Shown here piece after piece: positions 17,009-24,990 of a DNA stretch of 64,000 nucleotides. A program made the translations under genes and the position numbers. The DNA is taken from contig CASDVM010000008.1 in assembly GCA_949284415.1 (NCBI GenBank), forward strand, positions 1 through 64,000, given 5' to 3'. Each line of letters starts with the position of its first letter. Position 1 is the stretch's first letter. The notes under the pieces are model-generated. The model did not search any database, had not been told where the DNA came from, and worked only from the letters and a program-made list of their open reading frames with translations. Origin of the DNA: an uncultured bacterium. GTDB lineage: Bacteria > Cyanobacteriota > Vampirovibrionia > Gastranaerophilales > Gastranaerophilaceae.

Positions 17009-18151
17009 ATGACAAAAGAAAATAAAAAGTTAAAAGTTGCATTTCCCCATATGGGAACAGTATATATAGCGTGGTCTGCCGCGTTGAAAAAAATAGGTGT
17101 TGAACCGTTTGTTCCTCCTTATACCAGCAAAAAAACATTATCCTTAGGAACAAAACATTCTCCGGAGGCTATATGTCTTCCTTATAAGCTGATATTAGGT
17201 AATTTTATTGAAGCAATCGAGGGCGGAACGGATTATGTTGCAATGATTTCTTCACCGGGATGCTGCCGTTTGGGCGAGTACGGCAATTGTATTCATAACG
17301 CATTGACAGATTTAGGATATAAGGCAAAATATATTGAATTAACGCTGTATGACGGTATTAAAGGGATGTATGATTTCCTTAAAAGGATAAGCGGGAAAAA
17401 TGATCCCATATTATTTGCAAGGGCAATTAATATTGCTATCAGAAAGATGTTTCTGCTTGATGATTTAGAAAATGCACTATCTTATTACAGAGCGCGTGAA
17501 ATTCATTTTGGTGATGCAGAAAAAAATTATCATAAAGCTTTGCAATATGTAAAAGATGCTGATAATACAAGAAGTTTGAAAAAGGCTAAAAAGAAAGCTT
17601 TTGATGAAATGGCAAAAACTGAAATTGATAAAAATAAAGAGGTTTTGCATGTTGATTTGACAGGCGAAATCTATCTTGTGTGCGACCAGTTTTCAAATCA
17701 GGATATAACCAGAGAACTCGGTAAAATGGGGGTTCAGACACGCAGAAGCCTTACAATAAGCAGCTTTTTAAAGGATGCTATCATCCCGAAAGTTTTCAGA
17801 AAAGGAGAAACACATCTTCAAAGGGCTTACAGGCTTGCAAAACCCTACTTAATGCGTGATATCGGAGGGGATTCTCTTGAATGTGTGTCCGATGTGGCTT
17901 ACGCGGATGAAAGGGGAATTGACGGGATTATTCACATAAGTCCTTTCACATGTATGCCTGAGATTATGTCTCAAAATATTTTCCCTGCAATGCGTGAAAA
18001 TTGTGATATTCCTATTCTGCCTTTGATAATGGACGAGCAGACAGGAAAAGCTGGTTATTTAACAAGATTGGAAGCGTTTGTCGATCTTATGAGAAGGCGT
18101 AAAAGAAAGCTTTTGAAAGAGCAGGAAAAACAGGCAGAACTTATTAAGTAA
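17009..18151 (+). CDS. 2-hydroxyacyl-CoA dehydratase activase-related protein (DUF2229-type)
   Basis: 380 aa of the COG3580/3581-like group related to the activator and D-components of 2-hydroxyglutaryl-CoA dehydratase. It has KVAFPHMGTVYIAWSAALKKIG, a cysteine-rich region SSPGCCRLGEYGNC, SPFTCMPEI and the closing signature MDEQTGKAGYLTRLEAFVDLMRRRKRK. Cys residues probably bind an Fe-S cluster. A second protein with the same closing signature is encoded at 29525-30601. It follows gcvPB by 20 bases. Exact substrate is unknown for most members. Confidence 0.8.
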   Translation: MTKENKKLKVAFPHMGTVYIAWSAALKKIGVEPFVPPYTSKKTLSLGTKHSPEAICLPYKLILGNFIEAIEGGTDYVAMISSPGCCRLGEYGNCIHNALTDLGYKAKYIELTLYDGIKGMYDFLKRISGKNDPILFARAINIAIRKMFLLDDLENALSYYRAREIHFGDAEKNYHKALQYVKDADNTRSLKKAKKKAFDEMAKTEIDKNKEVLHVDLTGEIYLVCDQFSNQDITRELGKMGVQTRRSLTISSFLKDAIIPKVFRKGETHLQRAYRLAKPYLMRDIGGDSLECVSDVAYADERGIDGIIHISPFTCMPEIMSQNIFPAMRENCDIPILPLIMDEQTGKAGYLTRLEAFVDLMRRRKRKLLKEQEKQAELIK

Positions 18152-18194
18152 ACAGGTTATTTAATTTATTAAAGATCCGGAGTGAATATATATT

Positions 18195-19058
18195 ATGCGA
18201 GAATTATTTAAAGATGCCGTAAAAATAACAAATTATAATATAATATTAACTATACCCTTAATTATATTTGTTAAGGTGCTTGATTTGTATTCTCTGTATT
18301 CACGGTATAACGTTGATACTACTATGAAGTTTATAATAGCGTCTATTACCGTTTTGTTTATGTTCGGAATATTTTGTTCGGGCTGGTTTTTGATGGTAAA
18401 AGGTGCTATAACGCTTTCTAAAAAAGTTTTTGTACTTGATAATGACAGGGCAAAGGCAACTTTAAACTTATTTAAGGTATTTCCGGAGGGAGTAGGAAAG
18501 TATTTCTTATCCTTTGTGGGTGTATATGTAATTTTTTTCTTGATACAGGCGATTTCAACGCCGCTGGTTTATCTCCTCGGGGTCAATATTATCGGTGGGC
18601 TTGATCCTGATTCCATGCAAAATTTGCAGCAATTGACTATGGATAACGCTGTTGCTTCAAATGAGAGTATGGCATCATTTATCGATTCTTTATCAATTGA
18701 GCAGATAGTATTTTTCGGTAAATGGAGTCTTTTATTTACTGTTATTACATCCGTTATTATGTATCTTTTGATGCTGTGGATTCCGGAAATCCTTTATAAT
18801 ACGATTAATCCTTTGAAGGCGCTGTGGTATTCACTTATCAAATTATTTAAAGATTTTTTCACAACCGTAAGATTATTTGTAATATTATGGGTTGCAGGCT
18901 TTGTGCTTTTATTTATCAATACATTTGCTGTTATTAATCCTATAGCTTATATTATAATGAGTATTGTTTTATTCTATTTTTCTGTATATTTTGTAGTTTT
19001 AATATTTTTGTATTACGACAGAAAGTATAATATAGGTTCTGCAGAGGATGAAAAATAA
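18195..19058 (+). CDS. Hypothetical multi-pass membrane protein
   Basis: 287 aa with about six hydrophobic segments: an N-terminal one, one near residue 50, one near 110, and three after residue 175. A hydrophilic loop (about residues 130-170, SMQNLQQLTMDNAVASNESM) sits between the halves. No family signature that I recognise. GGAG lies upstream of the ATG. Its end overlaps miaA by 11 bases, so it is translated together with it. Function unknown. Confidence 0.75.
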   Translation: MRELFKDAVKITNYNIILTIPLIIFVKVLDLYSLYSRYNVDTTMKFIIASITVLFMFGIFCSGWFLMVKGAITLSKKVFVLDNDRAKATLNLFKVFPEGVGKYFLSFVGVYVIFFLIQAISTPLVYLLGVNIIGGLDPDSMQNLQQLTMDNAVASNESMASFIDSLSIEQIVFFGKWSLLFTVITSVIMYLLMLWIPEILYNTINPLKALWYSLIKLFKDFFTTVRLFVILWVAGFVLLFINTFAVINPIAYIIMSIVLFYFSVYFVVLIFLYYDRKYNIGSAEDEK

Positions 19059-19920
19059 TAAGGTTATAGCAGTTGTCGGCGCTACTGCAAGCGGAAAAAG
19101 TGCATACGCTGTTGATTTGGCGGAGAAAATCGGCGGAGAAATTATTTCTGCGGATTCAAGGCTTGTTTATAAAGGGATGAATATCGGCACCGCAAAGCCT
19201 GCTATAGATGAAATGAGGGGAATACCTCACTATATGATAGACATTGTCGAACCTGACATTAACTATTCAGCAGGACTTTATGCAAAAGAGGCAAAAAAGC
19301 ATATAAAAGATATTTTATCACGCGGGAATACTCCTGTTATTGCAGGCGGTACGGGGTTATATTTCCGTATTCTTCTTGAAAATTACAAGCTTCCGGATGT
19401 CGAACCTGATTATAAGCTGAGAGAAGAATTGTCGAAATTGTCTTTTGATGAACTTTCACAGATATTATCAGATCTTGATAGGAATGCGCTAAATACACTT
19501 GAACGAAATGACCAAAAAAAGATAATACGTTATATCGAAATTGTTAAACTTACAGGTCTGCCGCTTTCAAAAGCGTGCGGTAAAAATGATGATAAAGAGT
19601 TTGATATTGAATGGATCGGATTAAATTTTCCGCGGGAAGAACTTTATGAAAGAATAAACAAACGTGTTGATTTAATGGTAGAGCAGGGGCTTGTGGAAGA
19701 AACCAAATATCTTCTTAAAAAATACGGCAGAATACCGAATATTGTTGATACAATAGGCTACAAAGAGATTATATCTTACCTTGACGGGGAATTGACTCTT
19801 GATGAAGCAAAAAATAAATTAAAACAAAATACAAGAAATTATGCTAAACGACAGCTTACCTGGTTTAGAAAAAATGAAAATATAAACTGGAACTGTTATC
19901 CTGAAAAGAAGAAAAAATAG
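19048..19920 (+). CDS. miaA: tRNA dimethylallyltransferase
   Basis: Transfers dimethylallyl to A37 of tRNAs that read UNN codons. 290 aa. The P-loop VVGATASGKSAYAVDLAEKI opens the protein; then ISADSRLVYKGMNIGTAKP with the catalytic Asp, PHYMIDIVEP and the TGGTGLY region are all as expected; DTIGYKEI is near the end. It overlaps the upstream membrane protein by 11 bases. One of four tRNA-modification genes in the window (with mnmA, dusB and queE). Confidence 0.96.
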   Translation: MKNNKVIAVVGATASGKSAYAVDLAEKIGGEIISADSRLVYKGMNIGTAKPAIDEMRGIPHYMIDIVEPDINYSAGLYAKEAKKHIKDILSRGNTPVIAGGTGLYFRILLENYKLPDVEPDYKLREELSKLSFDELSQILSDLDRNALNTLERNDQKKIIRYIEIVKLTGLPLSKACGKNDDKEFDIEWIGLNFPREELYERINKRVDLMVEQGLVEETKYLLKKYGRIPNIVDTIGYKEIISYLDGELTLDEAKNKLKQNTRNYAKRQLTWFRKNENINWNCYPEKKKK

Positions 19921-19963
19921 TTTACTTGTGTTATAATTACACGATAAATAAGGGGTGTATAAT

Positions 19964-22900
19964 ATGAAGAAATTTTTGAAATATACTGGGATTACAATTG
20001 GTGTTGTTTTAATAGGGTTGTATTTGTTGTTTTTGGCTGCACCGATATTTTTGAACGGAATAGCAAATTCTTACAGCAGTGAAATTACAAAAATTTTTGA
20101 AGATGCTTCCGGATTTAAGTTAAAACTGGGAGAGATAAAAATATTAACTACCCCAAAGTTGACAGCAGGAGGTATTGTTGAGCATATAGAACTTGCTCTG
20201 CCGACAGGCGAAGCCTTCTTTACAGCAGATAATGTTCAGGCAAAGCTCTCGCTTTTTCCGATTTTTGCAAAAAGAATTGAAATTGACATGGCAGGTGCTG
20301 ATAATATCAATGTTAATTTGAAAATAAAAAAAGACGGGAAATTTTTGTTGGAAGATTATCTTGTTAAGTCTGACGAAACCCAAAATAACACAGAGACTAA
20401 AAAAAATACAATGACCTCTTTGCCTTTCGGTTTCAAATTGTCTAATCACCTTCCGAATATAATTGTAAATAACTACAATATTTCTTTTATTGATATTCCA
20501 ACGGATAAGGCATATTCGATATACGGGAATAATATTTCGGTAAGCGATTTTATTCTTAATAAAAAAATTAAAATTGCAGCGGACGGAAAAGTAATGCTTC
20601 AAGATAAGGTGCAGTTTAATTATGACTTTAAGATTTTGAATAGAGTTATGCCTGATATTGATCTTAATGATCTTGTTTTTGCGCCTCAAACCGAATCTGA
20701 AGAAAAAGCTCCTTCGCAGAGCATAAGCATCATTGATGTTTTTAAGGCTATCCGTAATAATCAGCTGAGTGCTGATTTGACTGCAGACATAAAAACAAAA
20801 GGTACTTTTGAGGATCTTCATTTTGACGGAACTGCTAATATTTCAAATGCGGGTGTTGCTGTTGACGGTAAGAAACTTCCTTCAAGCAGCGCTGATTTGA
20901 AATTTAATGGCAATAATATTAATATGTATGCGAAATTATATACGGCTGATAATGAGCTTTCTGAGCTTATCGGTGATTTTAAAACGGGAAAGCATCCGAA
21001 AATTGAACTTAATTGCAAATCTAATGCAAAGTTTAAAAGTATTATAGATATTATAGACAGTATTGCAAAATCTTTTGGCTGTAACGAACTGGATTCTTTG
21101 ACCGCAACAGGCGGAGTTGATGCTGATTTTAGTGTAAAATCTGATCTTAAAAAAATTGAATCATCAGGATATTTAAAAATTCCGTCAGCGTCGCTTGCCT
21201 ATGAGCTTTATAATATTGCGGTAAATAATATTAAGGCGGATATTGATTTTTCAAACAGTATGATTGATATAAAAAATGCAGGTTTTACCGTATTAAATCA
21301 GCCTTTAACTTTGAAAGGGAATGTCGGTCATGATGCTGTGGCAGATTTGTGTCTTAATGCTGATAAACTTCAATTAAAAGGGCTGCTTTTAGCTTTTGGG
21401 CAGGTTGCTTTATTAAATGATAACAGAATTAACAGCGGCACAATTACCGCAAATGTGCTCCTTAAAGGCAGGCTTGATAAAATTGTGCCCGAAGTTAATG
21501 TAAGTGTTGATAATGTGGATTTAAAAAATATTCCGTCAAATACATCTTTAAAAGCTCCAAAGTCTGTTTTAGAACTTTTGACGGATGGTAAAAACGCTTC
21601 AAATAAAGTTTCAGTGTCGGATGCGAAAATTATTAATCCGTTAGCATCTGTTTCGGTTCCGTCAGTAAAACTTTCTCTGGGCGATAAAGATATAAATATC
21701 GATAGTGCTTATCTTTTGTATAATAATGCGCGGATTGATGTTTCCGGTAAAATTTCTGATTATCTTACCCGAAATCTAAATCTCGATATAACTGCAAAAG
21801 ATACAAAAAACGGCGGTGCTGCATATCTTAAAGGTTCTGTAAATGATTTATACGGGGCGCAGAAATTAAATTTAAACCTGAATATTCCAAATAATATCTC
21901 TTTTGAAATTCCGGGATTAAAAAGTTCAACAATGATAATGAATGGAGAACTTGATATTACAGGATCTGCTTTAAATCCTGATTTGAATGGAAGTATAGCA
22001 ATTCCTTCCGTAAAAATCCCTGATATGCTTTTGACTACGGATAATATGACGGTAATTCTTAACGGGCCGATTGCCAAAGGAAACGGTACTTTAAAAAGAT
22101 TTGTCTCAGGAGGTATAATTGCGGAAAATTTAACATCAGATTTTTATCTTGCAAATAATGTATTCTATCTGAAAAATCTTAAAGGTGATGCATTTGAAGG
22201 CAAAATAGACGGAAATATTTCGTATAATATTTCAAACGGTCATACAGGTGTTGATTTTAAAGGCACGGGTATGAACGCGGAAAAGGCCGTTGCAGGTGCG
22301 GCAGGGCTTAAAAATGCTCTGTCTGGCAAACTTAATTTTGACGCAAACGTAACGTTATATGGTGCTACAGATAAAGAGATGATGAAAAATTTAAAGGGAA
22401 CTGCATCGTTTGATATTTCTGACGGCGCCTTAGGCAATATCGGAAGGTTTGAAAATATGCTTCTGGCTCAAAACCTGCAGTCAAACAGCATAATAAAAGC
22501 AGCAGTAAATTCGGTTTCAGCTTTACCTGTAATAAAAAACACTGCTCAATTTAAGATGATAAAAGGAAATTTGAGTTTTGCAAACGGCTGGGCAAATCTT
22601 AATCCTGTAACAACTACAGGCCCTTCTATGGCTTATTACATAACAGGGCGCTATAATCTCCTTAATGCAACCGCAAATGTTACTGTACTCGGCAGAATTT
22701 CAGCGGAAGTCGTTTCGCTTCTCGGACCTCTCGGTGATTTATCCGTTTCGAAATTAACCTCTTATATACCGAAGTTCGGAACATTAACGGGAAATCTTAT
22801 AAATGCATTAACTTCTGATCCTAAAAAAGAGAAGATTGCTTTAATTCCTGCGCTTTCCTCGGGTAATACAAATTATAAGGATTTTAAAGTTGTCTTTAAC

Positions 22901-23149
22901 GGCGGAGTGGAAAGTAAAAATTCTGTTAAGTCCTTTAAATGGCTGTCGACCTGTGATACTTCTGCGATAGAAAAGAAAACTGTTCAGGAACAGGTTCAGG
23001 AAACAAAGCAGGCCGTGCAGGAAGCTGTTCAGCAAAAGGTTGATGCTTATAATGCAAAAAAAGAAGAGCAGAAAGAACAGGCAAAAGCTTCTCAACAACA
23101 GATGAAAGATGCTGTTGAAGGATTAAAAAACATGTTTATAAAAAAATAA
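19964..23149 (+). CDS. AsmA-like outer-membrane biogenesis protein
   Basis: 1061 aa. I use the ATG at 19964, which has AAGGGG eight bases upstream, rather than the GTG at 19955. One N-terminal membrane anchor (YTGITIGVVLIGLYLLFLAA) leads into a long periplasmic chain of beta-rich repeats (many GxVxxxDxS-like units), and an AsmA-type C-terminal core near residues 720-960 with KNLKGTASFDISDGALGNIGRF. The tail (residues 1000-1061) is Gln/Lys-rich coiled coil. AsmA/TamB-group proteins move phospholipids across the periplasm in diderms, which agrees with kdsB. Transcribed alone, 43 bases after miaA. Confidence 0.85.
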   Translation: MKKFLKYTGITIGVVLIGLYLLFLAAPIFLNGIANSYSSEITKIFEDASGFKLKLGEIKILTTPKLTAGGIVEHIELALPTGEAFFTADNVQAKLSLFPIFAKRIEIDMAGADNINVNLKIKKDGKFLLEDYLVKSDETQNNTETKKNTMTSLPFGFKLSNHLPNIIVNNYNISFIDIPTDKAYSIYGNNISVSDFILNKKIKIAADGKVMLQDKVQFNYDFKILNRVMPDIDLNDLVFAPQTESEEKAPSQSISIIDVFKAIRNNQLSADLTADIKTKGTFEDLHFDGTANISNAGVAVDGKKLPSSSADLKFNGNNINMYAKLYTADNELSELIGDFKTGKHPKIELNCKSNAKFKSIIDIIDSIAKSFGCNELDSLTATGGVDADFSVKSDLKKIESSGYLKIPSASLAYELYNIAVNNIKADIDFSNSMIDIKNAGFTVLNQPLTLKGNVGHDAVADLCLNADKLQLKGLLLAFGQVALLNDNRINSGTITANVLLKGRLDKIVPEVNVSVDNVDLKNIPSNTSLKAPKSVLELLTDGKNASNKVSVSDAKIINPLASVSVPSVKLSLGDKDINIDSAYLLYNNARIDVSGKISDYLTRNLNLDITAKDTKNGGAAYLKGSVNDLYGAQKLNLNLNIPNNISFEIPGLKSSTMIMNGELDITGSALNPDLNGSIAIPSVKIPDMLLTTDNMTVILNGPIAKGNGTLKRFVSGGIIAENLTSDFYLANNVFYLKNLKGDAFEGKIDGNISYNISNGHTGVDFKGTGMNAEKAVAGAAGLKNALSGKLNFDANVTLYGATDKEMMKNLKGTASFDISDGALGNIGRFENMLLAQNLQSNSIIKAAVNSVSALPVIKNTAQFKMIKGNLSFANGWANLNPVTTTGPSMAYYITGRYNLLNATANVTVLGRISAEVVSLLGPLGDLSVSKLTSYIPKFGTLTGNLINALTSDPKKEKIALIPALSSGNTNYKDFKVVFNGGVESKNSVKSFKWLSTCDTSAIEKKTVQEQVQETKQAVQEAVQQKVDAYNAKKEEQKEQAKASQQQMKDAVEGLKNMFIKK

Positions 23150-23196
23150 ATCGGTATATCTTAATGTTACGAATTAATTCGGGAATAATATACAAG

Positions 23197-23306
23197 TTTC
23201 CACTAAATATGCGTAATACTGTCATGCTGAACTTGTTTCAGCATCTCAAAATAACGAGACCCTGAAACGAGTTCAGGGTGACATTTCTAGCCATTTTTAG
23301 TGGAAT
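23197..23306. repeat. Composite palindromic repeat before gpmI
   Basis: The 253-base gap holds two palindromes of the window-wide family facing each other: GTCATGCTGAACTTGTTTCA (from 23221) and CCTGAAACGAGTTCAGGGTG (23261-23280). They are bracketed by an outer inverted repeat TTTCCACTAAA (from 23197) / TTTTTAGTGGAA (to 23306). ATATAAGTTCC follows, similar to ATATAAGTCC after the repeats at 33.7 and 37.3 kb. No gene here. Confidence 0.75.
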
Positions 23307-23402
23307 TTGATATATAAGTTCCATTAATTCGCTCTTGTAATTGGTTTATGTTCCTGATAAAATTTCTTCAAGTGGAGAAATATAAATAGAGGACTTAAAT
23401 TT

Positions 23403-24929
23403 ATGACACAGAGAGTATTATTATGTATTATGGACGGATGGGGAATAAGCAAAAATCATCCCGAATATGATGCAACTAAACTTGCTCACCCCGTTCATGT
23501 AGACAAATTGGAAAATGAATATCCGACAATTTCAATTCATGCTGACGGACAATATGTAGGCTTGCCTGAAGGGCAAATGGGCAACAGTGAAGTAGGACAC
23601 TTAAATTTAGGTGCAGGCCGTGTTGTTCATCAGGATTTGTCAAGAATTAACAGAGCAATAAAAGACGGATCATTTTTCAAAAATGAACGTTTCTTAATGG
23701 CAATGAACCATGCTAAAGAAAATAATTCTGCACTGCATATTTTCGGGCTTGTTTCAACCGGCGGTGTGCATTCATCGTTGGATCATCTTTTGGCCTTAAT
23801 TAAAATGGCTGCAGATAACGGTCTGAAGCGTGTCTATGTTCACGCATTTTTAGACGGAAGAGACACTCCTCCGCAAAGCGCCTGCACATTTATTCAGCCA
23901 GTGGAAGATGAATTGAAAAAATACGGACTTCCTCCTGTTGCAACTGTTATAGGCCGTTACTATATTATGGATAGAGACAATCGCTGGGATAGAGTTGAAA
24001 AAGGTTATAACGCATTGTTATTCGGTGAAGGGGAAAAAGCTTCTACAGCATGCGAAGGCGTAAAAGCATCTTATGCAAGAGGCGATAATGATGAATTTGT
24101 ACTTCCGACCGTTATAGGCGGTGAAGAATCAAGAATTCATGACAATGATTCTATTATTTTTATCAACTTTAGACCTGACAGAGCCAGAGAAATTTCAAAA
24201 GCACTTAATTTTAAAGATTTTGACGGTTTTGAAAGAAAGAAAGTTCTTAAGAATCTTTGTTACATTACTATGACAAGCTACAATGAAGATTTTACATTCC
24301 CTGTTGCTTTCCCGAAAGAACATCTCGTAAATATACTGGGTGATGTCCTGGAAGCAAACGGTGTAAAACAGTTCAGAACTGCAGAAACTGAAAAATATGC
24401 TCATGTTACATTTTTCTTTAACGGCGGAATTGATGAACCTCAGCCCCATGAAACAAGAGTTCTTGTTCCTTCTCCAAAAGTTGCAACATATGATTTGCAG
24501 CCTGAGATGAGTGCACCTGAAGTTTGCGAAAATGTTTTAAAAGCAATTGAAAATCCGGAATACGGATTTATATTAGTAAATTTTGCAAATCCTGATATGG
24601 TAGGTCATACAGGAGTTTTAGAGGCTGCAGAAAAAGCCTGCCGCACAGTTGATGAGTGTGTCGGTAAAATTGCTGATGCCTGCATTAAAAATAATATAAT
24701 TATGTTATTAACTGCGGATCACGGCAATTCGGAAGTTATGGTTAACCCTGATACAGGCAAACCTCAGACTGCGCATACAACAAATAAAGTTCCGTTTGTG
24801 CTTATTAACGCTCCAAAAGATATGGAATTGAAAGATGACGGTGCTTTATGCAATGTTGCTCCTACAGTTCTTGAATTAATGGGTATTCAAAAGCCTGTTG
24901 AAATGGACTGTGATTCATTGATTAAGTAA
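23403..24929 (+). CDS. gpmI: 2,3-bisphosphoglycerate-independent phosphoglycerate mutase
   Basis: Glycolytic enzyme interconverting 3- and 2-phosphoglycerate by a two-Mn, phosphoserine mechanism. 508 aa, normal. MDGWGISKNHPEYDA supplies the first metal Asp; MGNSEVGHLNLGAGRVVHQ contains the nucleophilic Ser; DGRDTPPQSA and NFRPDRAREI bind substrate; LTADHGNSEVM and AHTTNKVPF hold the remaining metal ligands. ATG preceded by AGAGGA. Ends in a strong terminator, so it is a single-gene unit. Confidence 0.97.
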   Translation: MTQRVLLCIMDGWGISKNHPEYDATKLAHPVHVDKLENEYPTISIHADGQYVGLPEGQMGNSEVGHLNLGAGRVVHQDLSRINRAIKDGSFFKNERFLMAMNHAKENNSALHIFGLVSTGGVHSSLDHLLALIKMAADNGLKRVYVHAFLDGRDTPPQSACTFIQPVEDELKKYGLPPVATVIGRYYIMDRDNRWDRVEKGYNALLFGEGEKASTACEGVKASYARGDNDEFVLPTVIGGEESRIHDNDSIIFINFRPDRAREISKALNFKDFDGFERKKVLKNLCYITMTSYNEDFTFPVAFPKEHLVNILGDVLEANGVKQFRTAETEKYAHVTFFFNGGIDEPQPHETRVLVPSPKVATYDLQPEMSAPEVCENVLKAIENPEYGFILVNFANPDMVGHTGVLEAAEKACRTVDECVGKIADACIKNNIIMLLTADHGNSEVMVNPDTGKPQTAHTTNKVPFVLINAPKDMELKDDGALCNVAPTVLELMGIQKPVEMDCDSLIK

Positions 24930-24940
24930 ATTTATTTAAA

Positions 24941-24970
24941 AGATGCCGTATTCTAACGGCATCTTTTTTA
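24941..24970 (+). terminator. Terminator after gpmI
   Basis: AGATGCCGT-(ATTCTA)-ACGGCATCT stem followed by six T, 12 bases after the gpmI stop. The next gene starts 21 bases further, so that gene must have its own promoter or rely on read-through. Confidence 0.9.
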
Positions 24971-24990
24971 CAAGTATAATTAGGATGATT

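Noticed and set aside
20144-20821. 225-codon frame antisense to the AsmA-like gene
   Set aside because: Composition is Phe/Ile/Arg-rich as expected for the reverse of AT-rich coding DNA; no motif and no ribosome site.
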